Counted from the first letter of the stretch, positions 26,507 to 35,714 are shown. The stretch: DNA of 64,000 nucleotides from Candidatus Gastranaerophilales bacterium (GCA_944323615.1 CALUTG010000004.1:19381-83380), one strand, 5' to 3'. The notes: generated from the letters alone by a model not told the origin. Translations and numbers: made by a program.

Positions 26507-27724
26507 ATGTTTATTAATCCTATTTCTATGAATCACAAATCAACAACCCCGGCTTTTCAAAAAGGTCTAAATCCTGAAGTTGCCAGAAATCAGTATAAAA
26601 TACTTTTAACTCAGGATATTTGGGCTGAAAAATTAAAAGTTAAACAACCGGAAAATTCTCTGGAAAAAGAAGTTTTGCTTGAAATATTACAAAACAGATT
26701 AAGACTTGATAGATTTGCACGTTTAAATAATTTGCTTGCTAAACTAAAAACACAAGTAAGTTATATTAACTCTCTTTTCGAGCAAGATCCTTCTAATCCC
26801 GAATTACCATCTTTAATACAGGAAGTAAAAAAACAGGGAAATTTAGATTCAATATATAAAACTCTGCATAAACAAATTGAACGTGAAGCATCTAAAAATA
26901 AACCTTTTTTAGACTATTTTAAAAATATAGAGAAATTGGAAGATGATTATTTAGAAAAACATTTGATGAAATATTCAAAAATGGAAAAATTCTGGTATCA
27001 AATTAATAAAAATAATATCAATAAAGATGGGAATTATATGACTCAAGATTTAATAGATATTGTAACACAAGATAAGCTTCCTGTCGTAAAATCCGTATCA
27101 CAACCGCTTTCTAAAAAACAATTACTGGAAAAAATAACAACGCAATACGAAAATATTCTATTAGAAAATTTAAATATATACTCTGAAGTGGAAAACCATA
27201 CCAGAGAAGCGTATAAAGCAAAACAAACCCTGGCTGAACTGAATATTAAAGATTTAAAAAGATTCCCTGATATTGCTAAACAAGTGGGGAAAATATGTAC
27301 TTTTATAGAAAATAAGATTACATATCAAGCTGATAAACTCGGAGATATTGATATTTATCCTATTGGAACAATTATGGAGGATATGAAACGTATTAAATTT
27401 GGTATTAAAGAAATGAAAAAAGATATCGTAATATTAAAAAATAAAATTATCGCTAATCCCGATAATCAGGCACTAAAAACAGAACTTGCAACTAAAGAAA
27501 AAGATCTGGAAGAAGCAAAATGTGATTGGGAACAAGGACTCAAAGCCTATGTAGAGTTTGAAAAGATTAATCATCAAAGAATGACTGATGGCGGATACGA
27601 AAAAGAATATAGCTACTTGACAACTAAAAGCAAAGAACTCAATAAATTTAAAGACCTTTATAATACAATGAAAAATTCAAATAATAAGATACCTGAAAAT
27701 TTATGGGATGAAATTCTTTTATAA
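26507..27724 (+). CDS. Coiled-coil protein with lineage N-terminal motif
   Basis: A 405-residue protein beginning MFINPISMNHKS with TPAFQKGLNPE at about residues 14-24, the same layout as the tags at 18134, 20278 and 23069. The rest is highly charged and helical (about one fifth Lys), with long heptad-like stretches at residues 45-110 and 270-350, and no recognised domain. The RBS is AGAAAGGT. A strong bidirectional terminator follows. Unknown function; possibly structural or an effector. Confidence 0.65.
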   Translation: MFINPISMNHKSTTPAFQKGLNPEVARNQYKILLTQDIWAEKLKVKQPENSLEKEVLLEILQNRLRLDRFARLNNLLAKLKTQVSYINSLFEQDPSNPELPSLIQEVKKQGNLDSIYKTLHKQIEREASKNKPFLDYFKNIEKLEDDYLEKHLMKYSKMEKFWYQINKNNINKDGNYMTQDLIDIVTQDKLPVVKSVSQPLSKKQLLEKITTQYENILLENLNIYSEVENHTREAYKAKQTLAELNIKDLKRFPDIAKQVGKICTFIENKITYQADKLGDIDIYPIGTIMEDMKRIKFGIKEMKKDIVILKNKIIANPDNQALKTELATKEKDLEEAKCDWEQGLKAYVEFEKINHQRMTDGGYEKEYSYLTTKSKELNKFKDLYNTMKNSNNKIPENLWDEILL

Positions 27725-27738
27725 TAAATAAACGAGTT

Positions 27739-27769
27739 GGGGGCAGATAATTGAAAATTATCTGCCCCC
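27739..27769. terminator. Bidirectional terminator between convergent genes
   Basis: A perfect 14-bp stem GGGGGCAGATAATT, loop GAA, AATTATCTGCCCCC, followed by TTTACT on the plus strand. It separates the coiled-coil gene from the convergent hydrolase gene at 27789. Confidence 0.8.
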
Positions 27770-27788
27770 TTTACTCTATTTGTAAAAA

Positions 27789-28817
27789 TTATTTTAAATA
27801 AGTTCTAAAGAAAGTTTCCAATTTATCAAACGGTATTTTATCTAAATTGTCATACAAATCAACATGACTTGCATCCGGAATTATAAGCAATTCTTTATTA
27901 TCACCTTTGAGTTTCTTGAAAGCATCTTCCGAAAAATATCTGCTGTGAGCTTTTTCACCGTGCATTACAAGAACTGCGCTTTGAATCTCATCGCTGTACT
28001 GTAATATCGGCATATTAATCAGAGAAAGAGTAGAAGTCATATTCCAATTCCTGTTAGAGTTAATAGAACGTTTATGGAATCCTCTTTCGGTTTTGTAATA
28101 ATCATAATAATCTTTAACAAACTGAGGTTCTTCGCCCGTTAATTTTTCTGGAAGCCCTGCTGCCGGAGCATAAGAACCTTTTTTAAAATCTTCCGTTCTC
28201 TGTTTATTCAAATTTTGTTTAAGTTCATATCTTGCTTTTTCGTCCATTGAATCAAAGTAACCTCTTGCACTAACTCTTGTCATATCATACATTGTGGATG
28301 CAACAGTTGCTTTTATTCTTGTATCCATAGCGGCAGCATTAATACCAAACCCGCCGAATCCGCATATACCTATAATCCCGATTTTTTCAGGATCAACATC
28401 CGGACGGTTTGATAAATAATCTACAGCTGCCGAAAAATCCTCGGTATTAATATCAGGAGAAGAAACATTTCTCGGTTCCCCGCCGCTTTCTCCGGTATAA
28501 GAAGGATCAAATGCAAGAGTTATAAACCCTCTTTCTGCCATTGTCTGGGCATATAATCCTGATGCCTGCTCTTTTACAGCACCAAAAGGGCCAGCTACTG
28601 CAATTGCAGGTAATTTTGAGTCAGACTTGTCTTTTGGAGTATACAAATCTCCCGCTATGGTAATTCCGTATCTGTTTTTAAAGTTTACTTTTTGGACATT
28701 AACTTTATCGCTTTTTTTGAAAGTCTTATCCCAATCCGTATTTTTTGCCATACTCATAGTTGTTCCTCCTACAGTTAACATAATTGCTATTAAAAAAAAT
28801 ATAAAATTTTTAAACAT
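27789..28817 (-). CDS. Exported alpha/beta hydrolase, dienelactone hydrolase-like
   Basis: A 342-residue protein with a signal peptide (MFKNFIFFLIAIMLTVGG, cleavage near MSMA). The fold shows LPAIAVAGPFGAVKEQASG, FDPSYTGESGGEPR, the nucleophile elbow IGICGFGGFG with Cys instead of Ser, and the catalytic His in IPDASHVDLYDN near the end. Cys nucleophiles are typical of dienelactone hydrolases. Its closest general match is the YcjY-like hydrolase group. Substrate unknown. It directly follows the acetyltransferase gene (stop and start adjoin) in a minus-strand operon that lies opposite LysR. Confidence 0.8.
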   Translation of the reverse strand: MFKNFIFFLIAIMLTVGGTTMSMAKNTDWDKTFKKSDKVNVQKVNFKNRYGITIAGDLYTPKDKSDSKLPAIAVAGPFGAVKEQASGLYAQTMAERGFITLAFDPSYTGESGGEPRNVSSPDINTEDFSAAVDYLSNRPDVDPEKIGIIGICGFGGFGINAAAMDTRIKATVASTMYDMTRVSARGYFDSMDEKARYELKQNLNKQRTEDFKKGSYAPAAGLPEKLTGEEPQFVKDYYDYYKTERGFHKRSINSNRNWNMTSTLSLINMPILQYSDEIQSAVLVMHGEKAHSRYFSEDAFKKLKGDNKELLIIPDASHVDLYDNLDKIPFDKLETFFRTYLK

Positions 28818-29396
28818 TTAAACTTCTCCTTCTTTTATATGTTTCATTTTTCTGGCCGGATTTCCAGCAACAATTGTATTTGCAGGAACATCCTTTGTAA
28901 CCACACTTCCCGCACCGATTATTGCACCGTCACCAATTGTTATTCCAGGTAAGATAGTGCTATCAGAGCCTATCCAGACATTATTTCCGATTCTGACAGG
29001 TTTGGGGTAAATAGCTGCTCGATTATCCGGGTTAAAATCATGATTCAGCGTTGCAAGAGTTACGTTATGTCCGATAAGGCAGTTGTCACCGATTCTTATT
29101 CCGCCCTGATCCTGAAACTTGCAGCACGCATTAATAAATACGTTTTTGCCTACCCTTATATTTTTTCCGCACTCTGAATAAAAAGGAGGGAAAAGTCTGA
29201 ACGACGGGTCAACTTCTACTCCCGTAAGCTTGGAAAACAATTCAACCAGCTCCTCAGGAGTATGATACTTATTATTAATTTCCATTGTAATCTTAAGAGC
29301 TTCCTGAGCAAGCTCATAGAACATACACTGGATTTCTGAGCCTGGGATTACAATCTTACCGCTTCCCATATATTCAAAAAATTCATTCATTTCCAT
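28818..29396 (-). CDS. Sugar O-acetyltransferase (LacA/Maa/NodL family)
   Basis: A 192-residue left-handed beta-helix acetyltransferase. The N-terminal helical cap is followed by family blocks [42 protein letters not shown] (catalytic His) and the ending [20 protein letters not shown]. It transfers acetyl from acetyl-CoA to a sugar hydroxyl, perhaps in detoxification. It adjoins the hydrolase gene without a gap. A 167-bp spacer precedes it, holding nothing I recognise beyond short inverted segments. Confidence 0.88.
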   Translation of the reverse strand: MEMNEFFEYMGSGKIVIPGSEIQCMFYELAQEALKITMEINNKYHTPEELVELFSKLTGVEVDPSFRLFPPFYSECGKNIRVGKNVFINACCKFQDQGGIRIGDNCLIGHNVTLATLNHDFNPDNRAAIYPKPVRIGNNVWIGSDSTILPGITIGDGAIIGAGSVVTKDVPANTIVAGNPARKMKHIKEGEV

Positions 29397-29563
29397 TTTT
29401 TATAACCTTCTGTCGGGAGACATTCCATCTCCATTACTCACTTATTTTGTTTTTTCGGGTCTCCCTCTTTCGTTTTCCTACCAGAGGGTTCGCGCCTGTT
29501 TTTTAACCTTTTATCGGGAGTTCTTATATTTACCCCGTTCAGGATGACATTCTATTTCACAAG

Positions 29564-30439
29564 TCACACCACAGCCGGCATAAAGTGATTTACCACGCAG
29601 TCTAACAAAGTTTCCGCATACTCTCTGTGCTTGCCGTAGAAAATATGAGAAGCATCCGGAACTACAATGACCCGATTCTTTTCCGGATGTTTGCAATAAG
29701 AATTTATTTTTTCCATAAATCCCTTTGGGTCACCTTCCGTTAAACTGTCTTTTTCTCCGATAACAAATGCGCCGTTGACTTTTATAGAATTGAGTGAATT
29801 TGTTTCCCCTTCGCCGCTTATTACAGGACAGTTTTTGAGATTAAAAGCATTATAAAATCCCAAAACCGTATCGGCACACATCGGAGAAAACCCGCCGAAG
29901 AGTATTGGTAAAATATCCTTGCCTCTGCCTTCGGATACAAATTTTTCCGCAAGTTTTATACATTCCTGCACTCCCGGCATAACCTTAAACCAGTACGCTA
30001 AATCAACAGGTGAAGATACTATGAAATAATCTACCAGGTTATCATCTGTGTTTCCCAAATAATTAATAATTTTATTTGAGCCTAAAGAATGCCCTGCAAG
30101 AACTATATTCTTGAATCTGAGTTCTTTAGCATATTTAACATACGCTTCCGTATCTTCATAAACAAGACTGAAATCATCATTCACTACACCTGTATTTTTT
30201 TGTTTTCCGGTAGAAAAATCCGAATACGCAATAAACGAAAATGCATCCATTGCATGCCCCGCAATACAGGCAATATTATTAGCACTCAAAAGTTCTCCCG
30301 CTGCAACCAGTAAGTCATTTTGAAAAACATTGCTGCATATTCCGCTCATTATAATAACAACAGTGTCCATACTGTTATCGCCCCACATGGCGCCCTTGAG
30401 CTCAAGACCTCTCGGTGTATTAACTCTTATTATTTCCAT
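29564..30439 (-). CDS. Alpha/beta hydrolase (esterase-like)
   Basis: A 291-residue cytoplasmic hydrolase without signal peptide. The nucleophile elbow is LAGHSLGSNKI (Ser near residue 116), the acid is probably Asp in GEKDSLTEGDPKG, and the His is in VVPDASHIFYGKHREY close to the C-terminus, so the triad is complete. Substrate unknown. It is 18 bp after the DUF3737 gene (RBS AAAGGATA), so it probably shares that transcript. Confidence 0.8.
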   Translation of the reverse strand: MEIIRVNTPRGLELKGAMWGDNSMDTVVIIMSGICSNVFQNDLLVAAGELLSANNIACIAGHAMDAFSFIAYSDFSTGKQKNTGVVNDDFSLVYEDTEAYVKYAKELRFKNIVLAGHSLGSNKIINYLGNTDDNLVDYFIVSSPVDLAYWFKVMPGVQECIKLAEKFVSEGRGKDILPILFGGFSPMCADTVLGFYNAFNLKNCPVISGEGETNSLNSIKVNGAFVIGEKDSLTEGDPKGFMEKINSYCKHPEKNRVIVVPDASHIFYGKHREYAETLLDCVVNHFMPAVV

Positions 30440-30457
30440 TTTTTATTATCCTTTCTT

Positions 30458-31339
30458 CTATACACATTGTTTTAAACATTCTGCCGGTTTATTTAAACCG
30501 CGCAGAATAACTTTACCCTGACATTTCATTATTGAATCCTCAGAGATAATTTCACCCACACTGTCAGCCATTATCACACCTGATTTAGGATTTTTAACGG
30601 AAACTATATGTCCTTTTATATCAGCTTCTACATCAGAATATTCAAAAGACAAATCCGTATCTTCCATAGTGCAGTTAATAAGTTTTAAATTCTTGCAATA
30701 GCATAACGGCTGTGTGCCGATAATTTTGCAGTTAATAAAGGTCAAGTTTTCACTAAACCAGCCCAAATATTCACCCTTGACGACAGAATTTTCAACTATA
30801 ATATTTTTGCTGTGCCAGAAGGCATCTTTTGTATCAAGTTTAGAATTTTTGATATGCAGATTTTTCATATACTGAAAAGAATATTTACCCGTCATATTTA
30901 AATTCTCTATCTCAACATCTTTTGATTCAAATAAAAAATACATAGAATCAATTGTTGAATTATTAATTTTTACCTCTTTGCATCTCCATCCGAATTCGGG
31001 AGATACAATATTACAGTCTTCTACCGTAATATTTTTACACTCTCTTAAGCATTTTATCCCGTCAATTTTACAATCCTCAATTCTTCCGTCGTTTGAATAC
31101 CAGAGCGGAGCACGGGTTTTCTCGTCCATAGATGAATCCTTAAGCAAAAATCCTTTTGCATGCCAGAGCGGATATCTTAGTGAAAATGAGCAGTCAATTA
31201 CATTAATTTTACGGCATTCTTTCAGAACGGATTCCCCATCTGCCGGACCTTCAAATTTACAATTAATAACTTCTGTATTTTTCAGATTATACAGCGATCT
31301 TTCTTCATCAAATATTTGATTTTCAACTCTGTTTTGCAT
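30458..31339 (-). CDS. DUF3737 family right-handed beta-helix protein
   Basis: A 293-residue protein built of repeated short turns of the form (I/V)-x-(N/D)-C/S with paired aromatic positions (for example DAFWHSKNIIVENSVVKG, LGWFSENLTFINCKIIG, LCYCKNLKLINCTMED). This matches DUF3737, a pectate-lyase-like beta-helix of unknown function common in gut Firmicutes. No catalytic residues are known. It is the second gene of the minus-strand operon divergent from LysR, 17 bp after the small protein gene. Confidence 0.85.
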   Translation of the reverse strand: MQNRVENQIFDEERSLYNLKNTEVINCKFEGPADGESVLKECRKINVIDCSFSLRYPLWHAKGFLLKDSSMDEKTRAPLWYSNDGRIEDCKIDGIKCLRECKNITVEDCNIVSPEFGWRCKEVKINNSTIDSMYFLFESKDVEIENLNMTGKYSFQYMKNLHIKNSKLDTKDAFWHSKNIIVENSVVKGEYLGWFSENLTFINCKIIGTQPLCYCKNLKLINCTMEDTDLSFEYSDVEADIKGHIVSVKNPKSGVIMADSVGEIISEDSIMKCQGKVILRGLNKPAECLKQCV

Positions 31340-31355
31340 AAGTTTACCTCACTTT

Positions 31356-31562
31356 TTAAACATTTTTTGTCTGCTCCAGATTAAAAATCAGATAGTCAAG
31401 ACAGTCCAGTTTTTTCTGGCAGACATGCAGATTATCCAAAAGGATCTTTCTGTAACGATTGAGCAAACTAACCCGTTCTTTATCCCCTGCTTTAAGAAAT
31501 TTTTCTATAAAACATGAATCACAATCAGCATCTTTAAGGTTTTGGATAATAGCTTCATTCAT
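31356..31562 (-). CDS. Small helical protein upstream of DUF3737
   Basis: A 68-residue, mostly helical protein with three Cys (DCDSC, HVCQK) and another at LDCLDY. It heads the minus-strand operon. RBS AGAGGCAG is moderate. Small proteins of this type accompany DUF3737 and LysR genes in other gut bacteria (from memory, not checked). Function unknown. Confidence 0.65.
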   Translation of the reverse strand: MNEAIIQNLKDADCDSCFIEKFLKAGDKERVSLLNRYRKILLDNLHVCQKKLDCLDYLIFNLEQTKNV

Positions 31563-31641
31563 AATCTATCTGCCTCTTATATTTATATTATTTACCCATT
31601 TTTGAAAATAGCAAATACTTATATTACATACTTAAATATAC

Positions 31642-31670
31642 TTGACAGGCATATTTAAAAACCATATCAT
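31642..31670 (+). promoter_or_regulatory. Strong promoter for lysR, likely giving a leaderless message
   Basis: Perfect TTGACA at 31642-31647, a 17-bp spacer and TATCAT at 31665-31670. The ATG at 31677 lies 7 bp after the -10, where transcription would start. The 114-bp divergent spacer also has to hold the minus-strand operon promoter and LysR sites. Confidence 0.6.
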
Positions 31671-31676
31671 AAATGT

Positions 31677-32567
31677 ATGGAAATAAGAGTGCTCAAATAT
31701 TTTTTAACAGTTGCAAGAGAAGGGAGTATAACGGGAGCCGCAAACTCGCTTCATCTTACTCAGCCGACCTTGTCCCGCCAGCTTCAGGATCTGGAAAAAG
31801 AACTGGGGCAAAAGCTTCTTGTAAGAGGTAAATACAAAGTCTCTCTGACTCCGGAAGGGATGATTCTCAAAAAAAGGGCGCAGGAAATTGTTGAGATGGT
31901 TGAAAAAACGGAAGCTGAATTCAGCTCTCTTACGGATGTCTTAGCAGGAGACATTTATATCGGCTGCGGAGAAACAGATTCTATGAAATACGTAGCAGCC
32001 GTAATAAAAGAGGTACAGGAAACCTATCCCGAAATCAAGTTCCATATCCACAGCGGAAATGCGGAAGACGTAACGGAAAAGCTTGATAAAGGCTTGTTGG
32101 ATTTTGGTGTTCTTATACAACCGGTAGATTTATCCAAGTATGACAGTATGCCGCTTCCCGACAAAGATGTCTGGGGTGTTATTATGAGAAAGGACAGTCC
32201 GCTTGCTAAAAAGGATTATATTGAACTTGAAGATTTAAAAGGTTTACCGTTAATTAATTCAAGACAGGCAATGAGAAAAACCACTAATAAAAATGAATTT
32301 ATTGAATGGTTTCAGGGCGAGTTTGAAAATCTGAATACCGTTGCAACAATAAACCTCGTCTATAATGCTACAGTGATGGTAAAAGCCGGTATCGGATACG
32401 CCATTACACTGGATAAACTTGCGGATACATCAAAGGAAAGTCTTCTGTGCTTCCGCCCTTTAAGACCTAAGCTTGAATCTGGATTGGATATTGTCTGGAA
32501 AAAGTATCAGGTATTTTCACCGGCAGCAAAAATGTTTTTGGAAAAACTCCGGTCAAGACTGGGTTAA
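31677..32567 (+). CDS. LysR family transcriptional regulator
   Basis: A 296-residue LysR regulator. The N-terminal winged HTH is clear (YFLTVAREGSITGAANSLHL, then TQPTLSRQLQDLEKELG), and the effector-binding domain occupies residues 90-296. It is divergent from the small protein/DUF3737/esterase operon and so probably controls it, with an unknown small-molecule signal. The start is fixed by the family's N-terminus. No Shine-Dalgarno precedes it, matching the apparent leaderless promoter. It overlaps the convergent exported gene by 4 bp. Confidence 0.92.
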   Translation: MEIRVLKYFLTVAREGSITGAANSLHLTQPTLSRQLQDLEKELGQKLLVRGKYKVSLTPEGMILKKRAQEIVEMVEKTEAEFSSLTDVLAGDIYIGCGETDSMKYVAAVIKEVQETYPEIKFHIHSGNAEDVTEKLDKGLLDFGVLIQPVDLSKYDSMPLPDKDVWGVIMRKDSPLAKKDYIELEDLKGLPLINSRQAMRKTTNKNEFIEWFQGEFENLNTVATINLVYNATVMVKAGIGYAITLDKLADTSKESLLCFRPLRPKLESGLDIVWKKYQVFSPAAKMFLEKLRSRLG

Positions 32568-33352
32568 TTTTCTACAAACAGGTTCATAAACTCTATATCA
32601 TCATAGTCTATATAAGCTGTTTGCATCAGGTTACGTCCGGTCTTAATTGTAACTTCGTTCGGCTGATTTTTCTTTATAAGCTCATTAGGAATTCTTATCC
32701 GCTGCCCGTCTCCGTTAATCTGGATTTCAGAAATTCTATTCCCGTTAAAATACACTTCCGGAGGAGAAGCAAAAGCATTTGCAATCTGGTTTTGTCCGAT
32801 AGAACGCGCCATCTGGGTATCTATACCTATGATTGAGCCTATTACAAGATAAATCGGTTTATTAAATTTAACGTTCTTCATCTGAAACTTTTTCGTATAA
32901 AAAGGTCCTATGCTTGCCATTCTGAACTCTCCGGCATTTGCGGATAAATCAGAATAGTTATTATCACCCAAATGATACATATTATTATCCAGAACCATTG
33001 CATCGCCGTTAGATTTTTCTATCCCGATTACAATAGGTGCGGAAACAGTCCTGTCAGTAATTGTTACGGAAAAAGGTTTATAGTTTTCCTTCTGAACGGA
33101 CATAATACTTGTGCCGTTTATGGCGGTATCAAGTTCAAAATACCCTTCCTCGTCTGTTGTTGTAGAATACCTTTCTTTAGGCAATGTTACTTTAGCCCCA
33201 TCAATTCCGGCTCCGGTCTTTTTATCTACTATTCGGCTTGAATTTCCTCTTCCCTGCGCTGAAACACCGCCCTCAAAAGTCGCCTCAGCAAGTGAAGGCA
33301 GGGTAACGGTTAAGTATAAAATAAGAATAGTTAAACTCAATAATTTTTTCAT
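32564..33352 (-). CDS. Exported protein with carboxypeptidase-regulatory-like domain
   Basis: A 262-residue protein with signal peptide (MKKLLSLTILILYLTVTLPSLAEA region, cleaved near residue 24). Residues 38-110 form a CarboxypepD_reg-like beta-sandwich (RIVDKKTGAGIDGAKVTL, YSTTTDEEGYFELD). The C-terminal half holds another beta-rich domain with VYFNGNRISEIQINGDG. Such domains are structural or binding modules on the cell surface. No enzyme domain is present. The two 3' ends (with lysR) overlap by 4 bp. Confidence 0.75.
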   Translation of the reverse strand: MKKLLSLTILILYLTVTLPSLAEATFEGGVSAQGRGNSSRIVDKKTGAGIDGAKVTLPKERYSTTTDEEGYFELDTAINGTSIMSVQKENYKPFSVTITDRTVSAPIVIGIEKSNGDAMVLDNNMYHLGDNNYSDLSANAGEFRMASIGPFYTKKFQMKNVKFNKPIYLVIGSIIGIDTQMARSIGQNQIANAFASPPEVYFNGNRISEIQINGDGQRIRIPNELIKKNQPNEVTIKTGRNLMQTAYIDYDDIEFMNLFVEN

Positions 33353-33507
33353 ACAATAATTATTTTTCCTTTAGTTGTGAATAAGTATCCGTCATATTTT
33401 CTTTTATAAGGATAATTTTTCGGAAGTAAAAATAATATTTTTTATTTGGACTTTTCTTGTATTTTTATTATTTTTCTGTTTTAATTGGTTTATTGACAAT
33501 CCAATAT

Positions 33508-33591
33508 GCCGATGTGATGGAATTGGTAGACGTGCCAGACTCAAAATCTGGTGTAGGCAACTACGTGCCGGTTCGACCCCGGCCATCGGCA
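33508..33591 (+). tRNA. tRNA-Leu (anticodon CAA)
   Basis: An 84-nt class II tRNA. Acceptor GCCGATG pairs with CATCGGC (33584-33590). The anticodon stem CCAGA/TCTGG encloses loop CTCAAAA, giving CAA for codon TTG. The variable arm TGTAGGCAACTACG is long, as expected for Leu, and the T arm is CCGGTTCGACCCCGG. CCA is not encoded. A 17-bp hairpin begins at its last base. Confidence 0.94.
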
Positions 33592-33627
33592 AATAAAAAA
33601 TACCTGATACTCAGGTATTTTTTATTT
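33591..33627 (+). terminator. 17-bp hairpin at the tRNA-Leu 3' end
   Basis: AAATAAAAAATACCTGA, loop TAC, TCAGGTATTTTTTATTT. A perfect stem with a T-rich descending arm; it probably terminates tRNA-Leu. Confidence 0.75.
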
Positions 33628-33922
33628 GCTTTATGTAAAAGTTTAGCTTGTTGCCTTAAACAGGCATTTTCCTTTTGGAAAATGCAGCAATGCGGGTTTT
33701 TCTTTCTTTGGGAGCATTTCTTTCTTTTTTCCTCGCAAAAAAAGAAAGAAATGCTCAAAACCGCCTGACAACTGCCTGTAAAAATAAAAAGGTTTGATTT
33801 TCTTTTTGTGCTAAACTGGTTTTGTAGTAGTTAGGGGGATCCGCCCCGGGGTAAATATATAGGCTGGTAGATGTGACTACAGGCTTGGAAGAAAATTTAC
33901 CCGTAAAAGAAAGGATAAAATA
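33628..33922 (+). repeat. Intergenic hairpins between tRNA-Leu and thrS
   Basis: No gene. A perfect 19-bp inverted repeat GAGCATTTCTTTCTTTTTT (33712-33730) with its complement at 33738-33756, nested inside GCGGGTTTTT ... AAAACCGC. A smaller GCATTTTCC/GGAAAATGC hairpin lies at about 33664-33685. The thrS leader (33830-33922) includes GGGGTAAAT, distantly like the repeat family at 38081. I see no T-box. Confidence 0.6.
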
Positions 33923-35698
33923 ATGGAAAAAAACAACGAAACTTTGGGTGTATTAAGACACTCCGCATCCCACATTATGGCACAAGCCGTTCAAAAGCTG
34001 TTTCCGAGTGCAAAGTTAGCTATAGGACCGGCTACAGACACAGGATTTTATTACGATTTTGACCTGACAGACGGACATGCTTTCACCCACGACGATTTGG
34101 AAAAAATTGAAGAAGAGATGAAAAATATCATCAAACAAAACCTGACGTTTGAAAGATATGAGATTCCTAATGTGGATGCACAAATTGCGGAATTTAAGGC
34201 AGAAGGCGAGATTTACAAGGCAGAACTGCTGGAAGAACACAGAAACGATAATCCGACACTTTATCTTACAAAAGATAAAGACGGAAATGTACTTTTCAAC
34301 GATCTTTGCGCAGGTCCGCATATTCCGAACACCTCATTTATCAAAGGAAATGCCATTAAGCTTTTGAAGGTTGCAGGAGCTTACTGGAGAGGAAACGAAA
34401 AGAACAAAATGCTTCAAAGAATTTATGCTACAGCATTTTGGAACAAAGAAGATTTACAAGATTATCTGAACTTCCTTGAAGAAGCAGAAAAAAGAGACCA
34501 CAGAAAACTCGGCACCCAGCTTGATTTGTTCTCCGTAAGAGAAGAAATAGGCGCCGGACTCGTATTGTGGCACCCTAATCTTGCAATAGTCAGAGAAGAA
34601 ATTGAAAACTATTGGAGAACGGAACACAGAAAAAGAGGTTATGTAATCGTTCACTCACCTCAAATTGCTAAATCAAGACTCTGGGAGCTTTCAGGACACA
34701 TTGACCACTACAGGGAAAATATGTTCTTTATCCAGAAAGATGATGATTCAGATGACCAATATATAGTAAAACCTATGAACTGTCCGTTCCATATCCTGAT
34801 TTATCAGGCAAACAGACATTCATACCGCTCATTGCCGCTTAGAATGGCAGAATTGGGTACCGTTTACAGAAAAGAAAAATCAGGTGCGCTATCAGGTTTA
34901 ACCCGTGTTCAAGGCTTTACACAAGATGATGCACACGTATTCTGTACTCCAGAGCAATTGGTTGATGAAATTAATGAAATTATCGACTTTGTCGCAGATA
35001 CAATGAATATCTTCAATATGTCATTTGAAGTTGAACTTTCTACCCGTCCTGAAAGCTTTGTCGGCGAAATCGAAAACTGGGACAGAGCAGAAGCAGGTTT
35101 GAAAGCTGCAATGGACAGGCGCGGTATGAAATACGAAATCAACGAAGGCGACGGCGCATTTTACGGACCAAAAATTGACTTCAAAATTAAAGATGCAATC
35201 GGAAGAACATGGCAGTGTGCTACAATCCAGCTTGACTTTAACCTCCCTGAAAGATTCGGTATCAAATATCAGGATAGAGACGGCTCAATGAAAACACCTG
35301 TAATGCTTCACAGAGTTATTTTCGGCTCTATGGAAAGATTCCACGGTATCTTAATTGAACACTATGCCGGCGCATTCCCGACATGGCTTGCTCCGACACA
35401 GGTTGCCATTGTTCCGATTTCAAATGAAAAACATATTGATTTTGCGGAACAGGTATACAAAAAGATGCGCGATGCAGGTTTGAGAGTAAAACTCGACGAC
35501 CGTTCCGAATCAATGAACTACAAGATTCGTGAATCTTTGCAGGATAAAAAGATTCCTTACGTTTGCGTAATCGGCGATAAAGAAATTGAATCAAATTCCG
35601 TTGCCGTAAGAAAACGCGGTGTAGGTCAGATTGGAACATTCGGGGTTGATGAATTTATTTCTAATATAGAAAAAGAAATAAAAGATAAAGCTCAATAG
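33923..35698 (+). CDS. thrS: Threonyl-tRNA synthetase (without TGS domain)
   Basis: A 591-residue class II synthetase charging tRNA-Thr. It begins at the editing domain (HSASHIMAQAVQKLFP, an H-x-x-x-H site; CAGPHIPNTS), so the N-terminal TGS domain found in the roughly 640-residue enzymes is absent. The catalytic core is complete (MNCPFHILIY, RMAELGTVYRKEKSGALSGL, motif 3 GSMERFHGILIEHY), as is the C-terminal anticodon domain (VAIVPISNEKHIDFAEQV). RBS AGAAAGGA is good. A strong terminator follows. TGS-less ThrRS occurs naturally, and no frameshift upstream is evident. Confidence 0.94.
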   Translation: MEKNNETLGVLRHSASHIMAQAVQKLFPSAKLAIGPATDTGFYYDFDLTDGHAFTHDDLEKIEEEMKNIIKQNLTFERYEIPNVDAQIAEFKAEGEIYKAELLEEHRNDNPTLYLTKDKDGNVLFNDLCAGPHIPNTSFIKGNAIKLLKVAGAYWRGNEKNKMLQRIYATAFWNKEDLQDYLNFLEEAEKRDHRKLGTQLDLFSVREEIGAGLVLWHPNLAIVREEIENYWRTEHRKRGYVIVHSPQIAKSRLWELSGHIDHYRENMFFIQKDDDSDDQYIVKPMNCPFHILIYQANRHSYRSLPLRMAELGTVYRKEKSGALSGLTRVQGFTQDDAHVFCTPEQLVDEINEIIDFVADTMNIFNMSFEVELSTRPESFVGEIENWDRAEAGLKAAMDRRGMKYEINEGDGAFYGPKIDFKIKDAIGRTWQCATIQLDFNLPERFGIKYQDRDGSMKTPVMLHRVIFGSMERFHGILIEHYAGAFPTWLAPTQVAIVPISNEKHIDFAEQVYKKMRDAGLRVKLDDRSESMNYKIRESLQDKKIPYVCVIGDKEIESNSVAVRKRGVGQIGTFGVDEFISNIEKEIKDKAQ

Positions 35699-35714
35699 TT
35701 TTTAATGAAATTTC

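Noticed and set aside
33457..33768. 103-residue frame through tRNA-Leu
   Set aside because: Translation of the tRNA and its hairpins; not a protein gene.
33760..33922. T-box riboswitch before thrS
   Set aside because: No T-box core sequence or specifier stem could be found; only a short leader with a GGGGTAAAT word.
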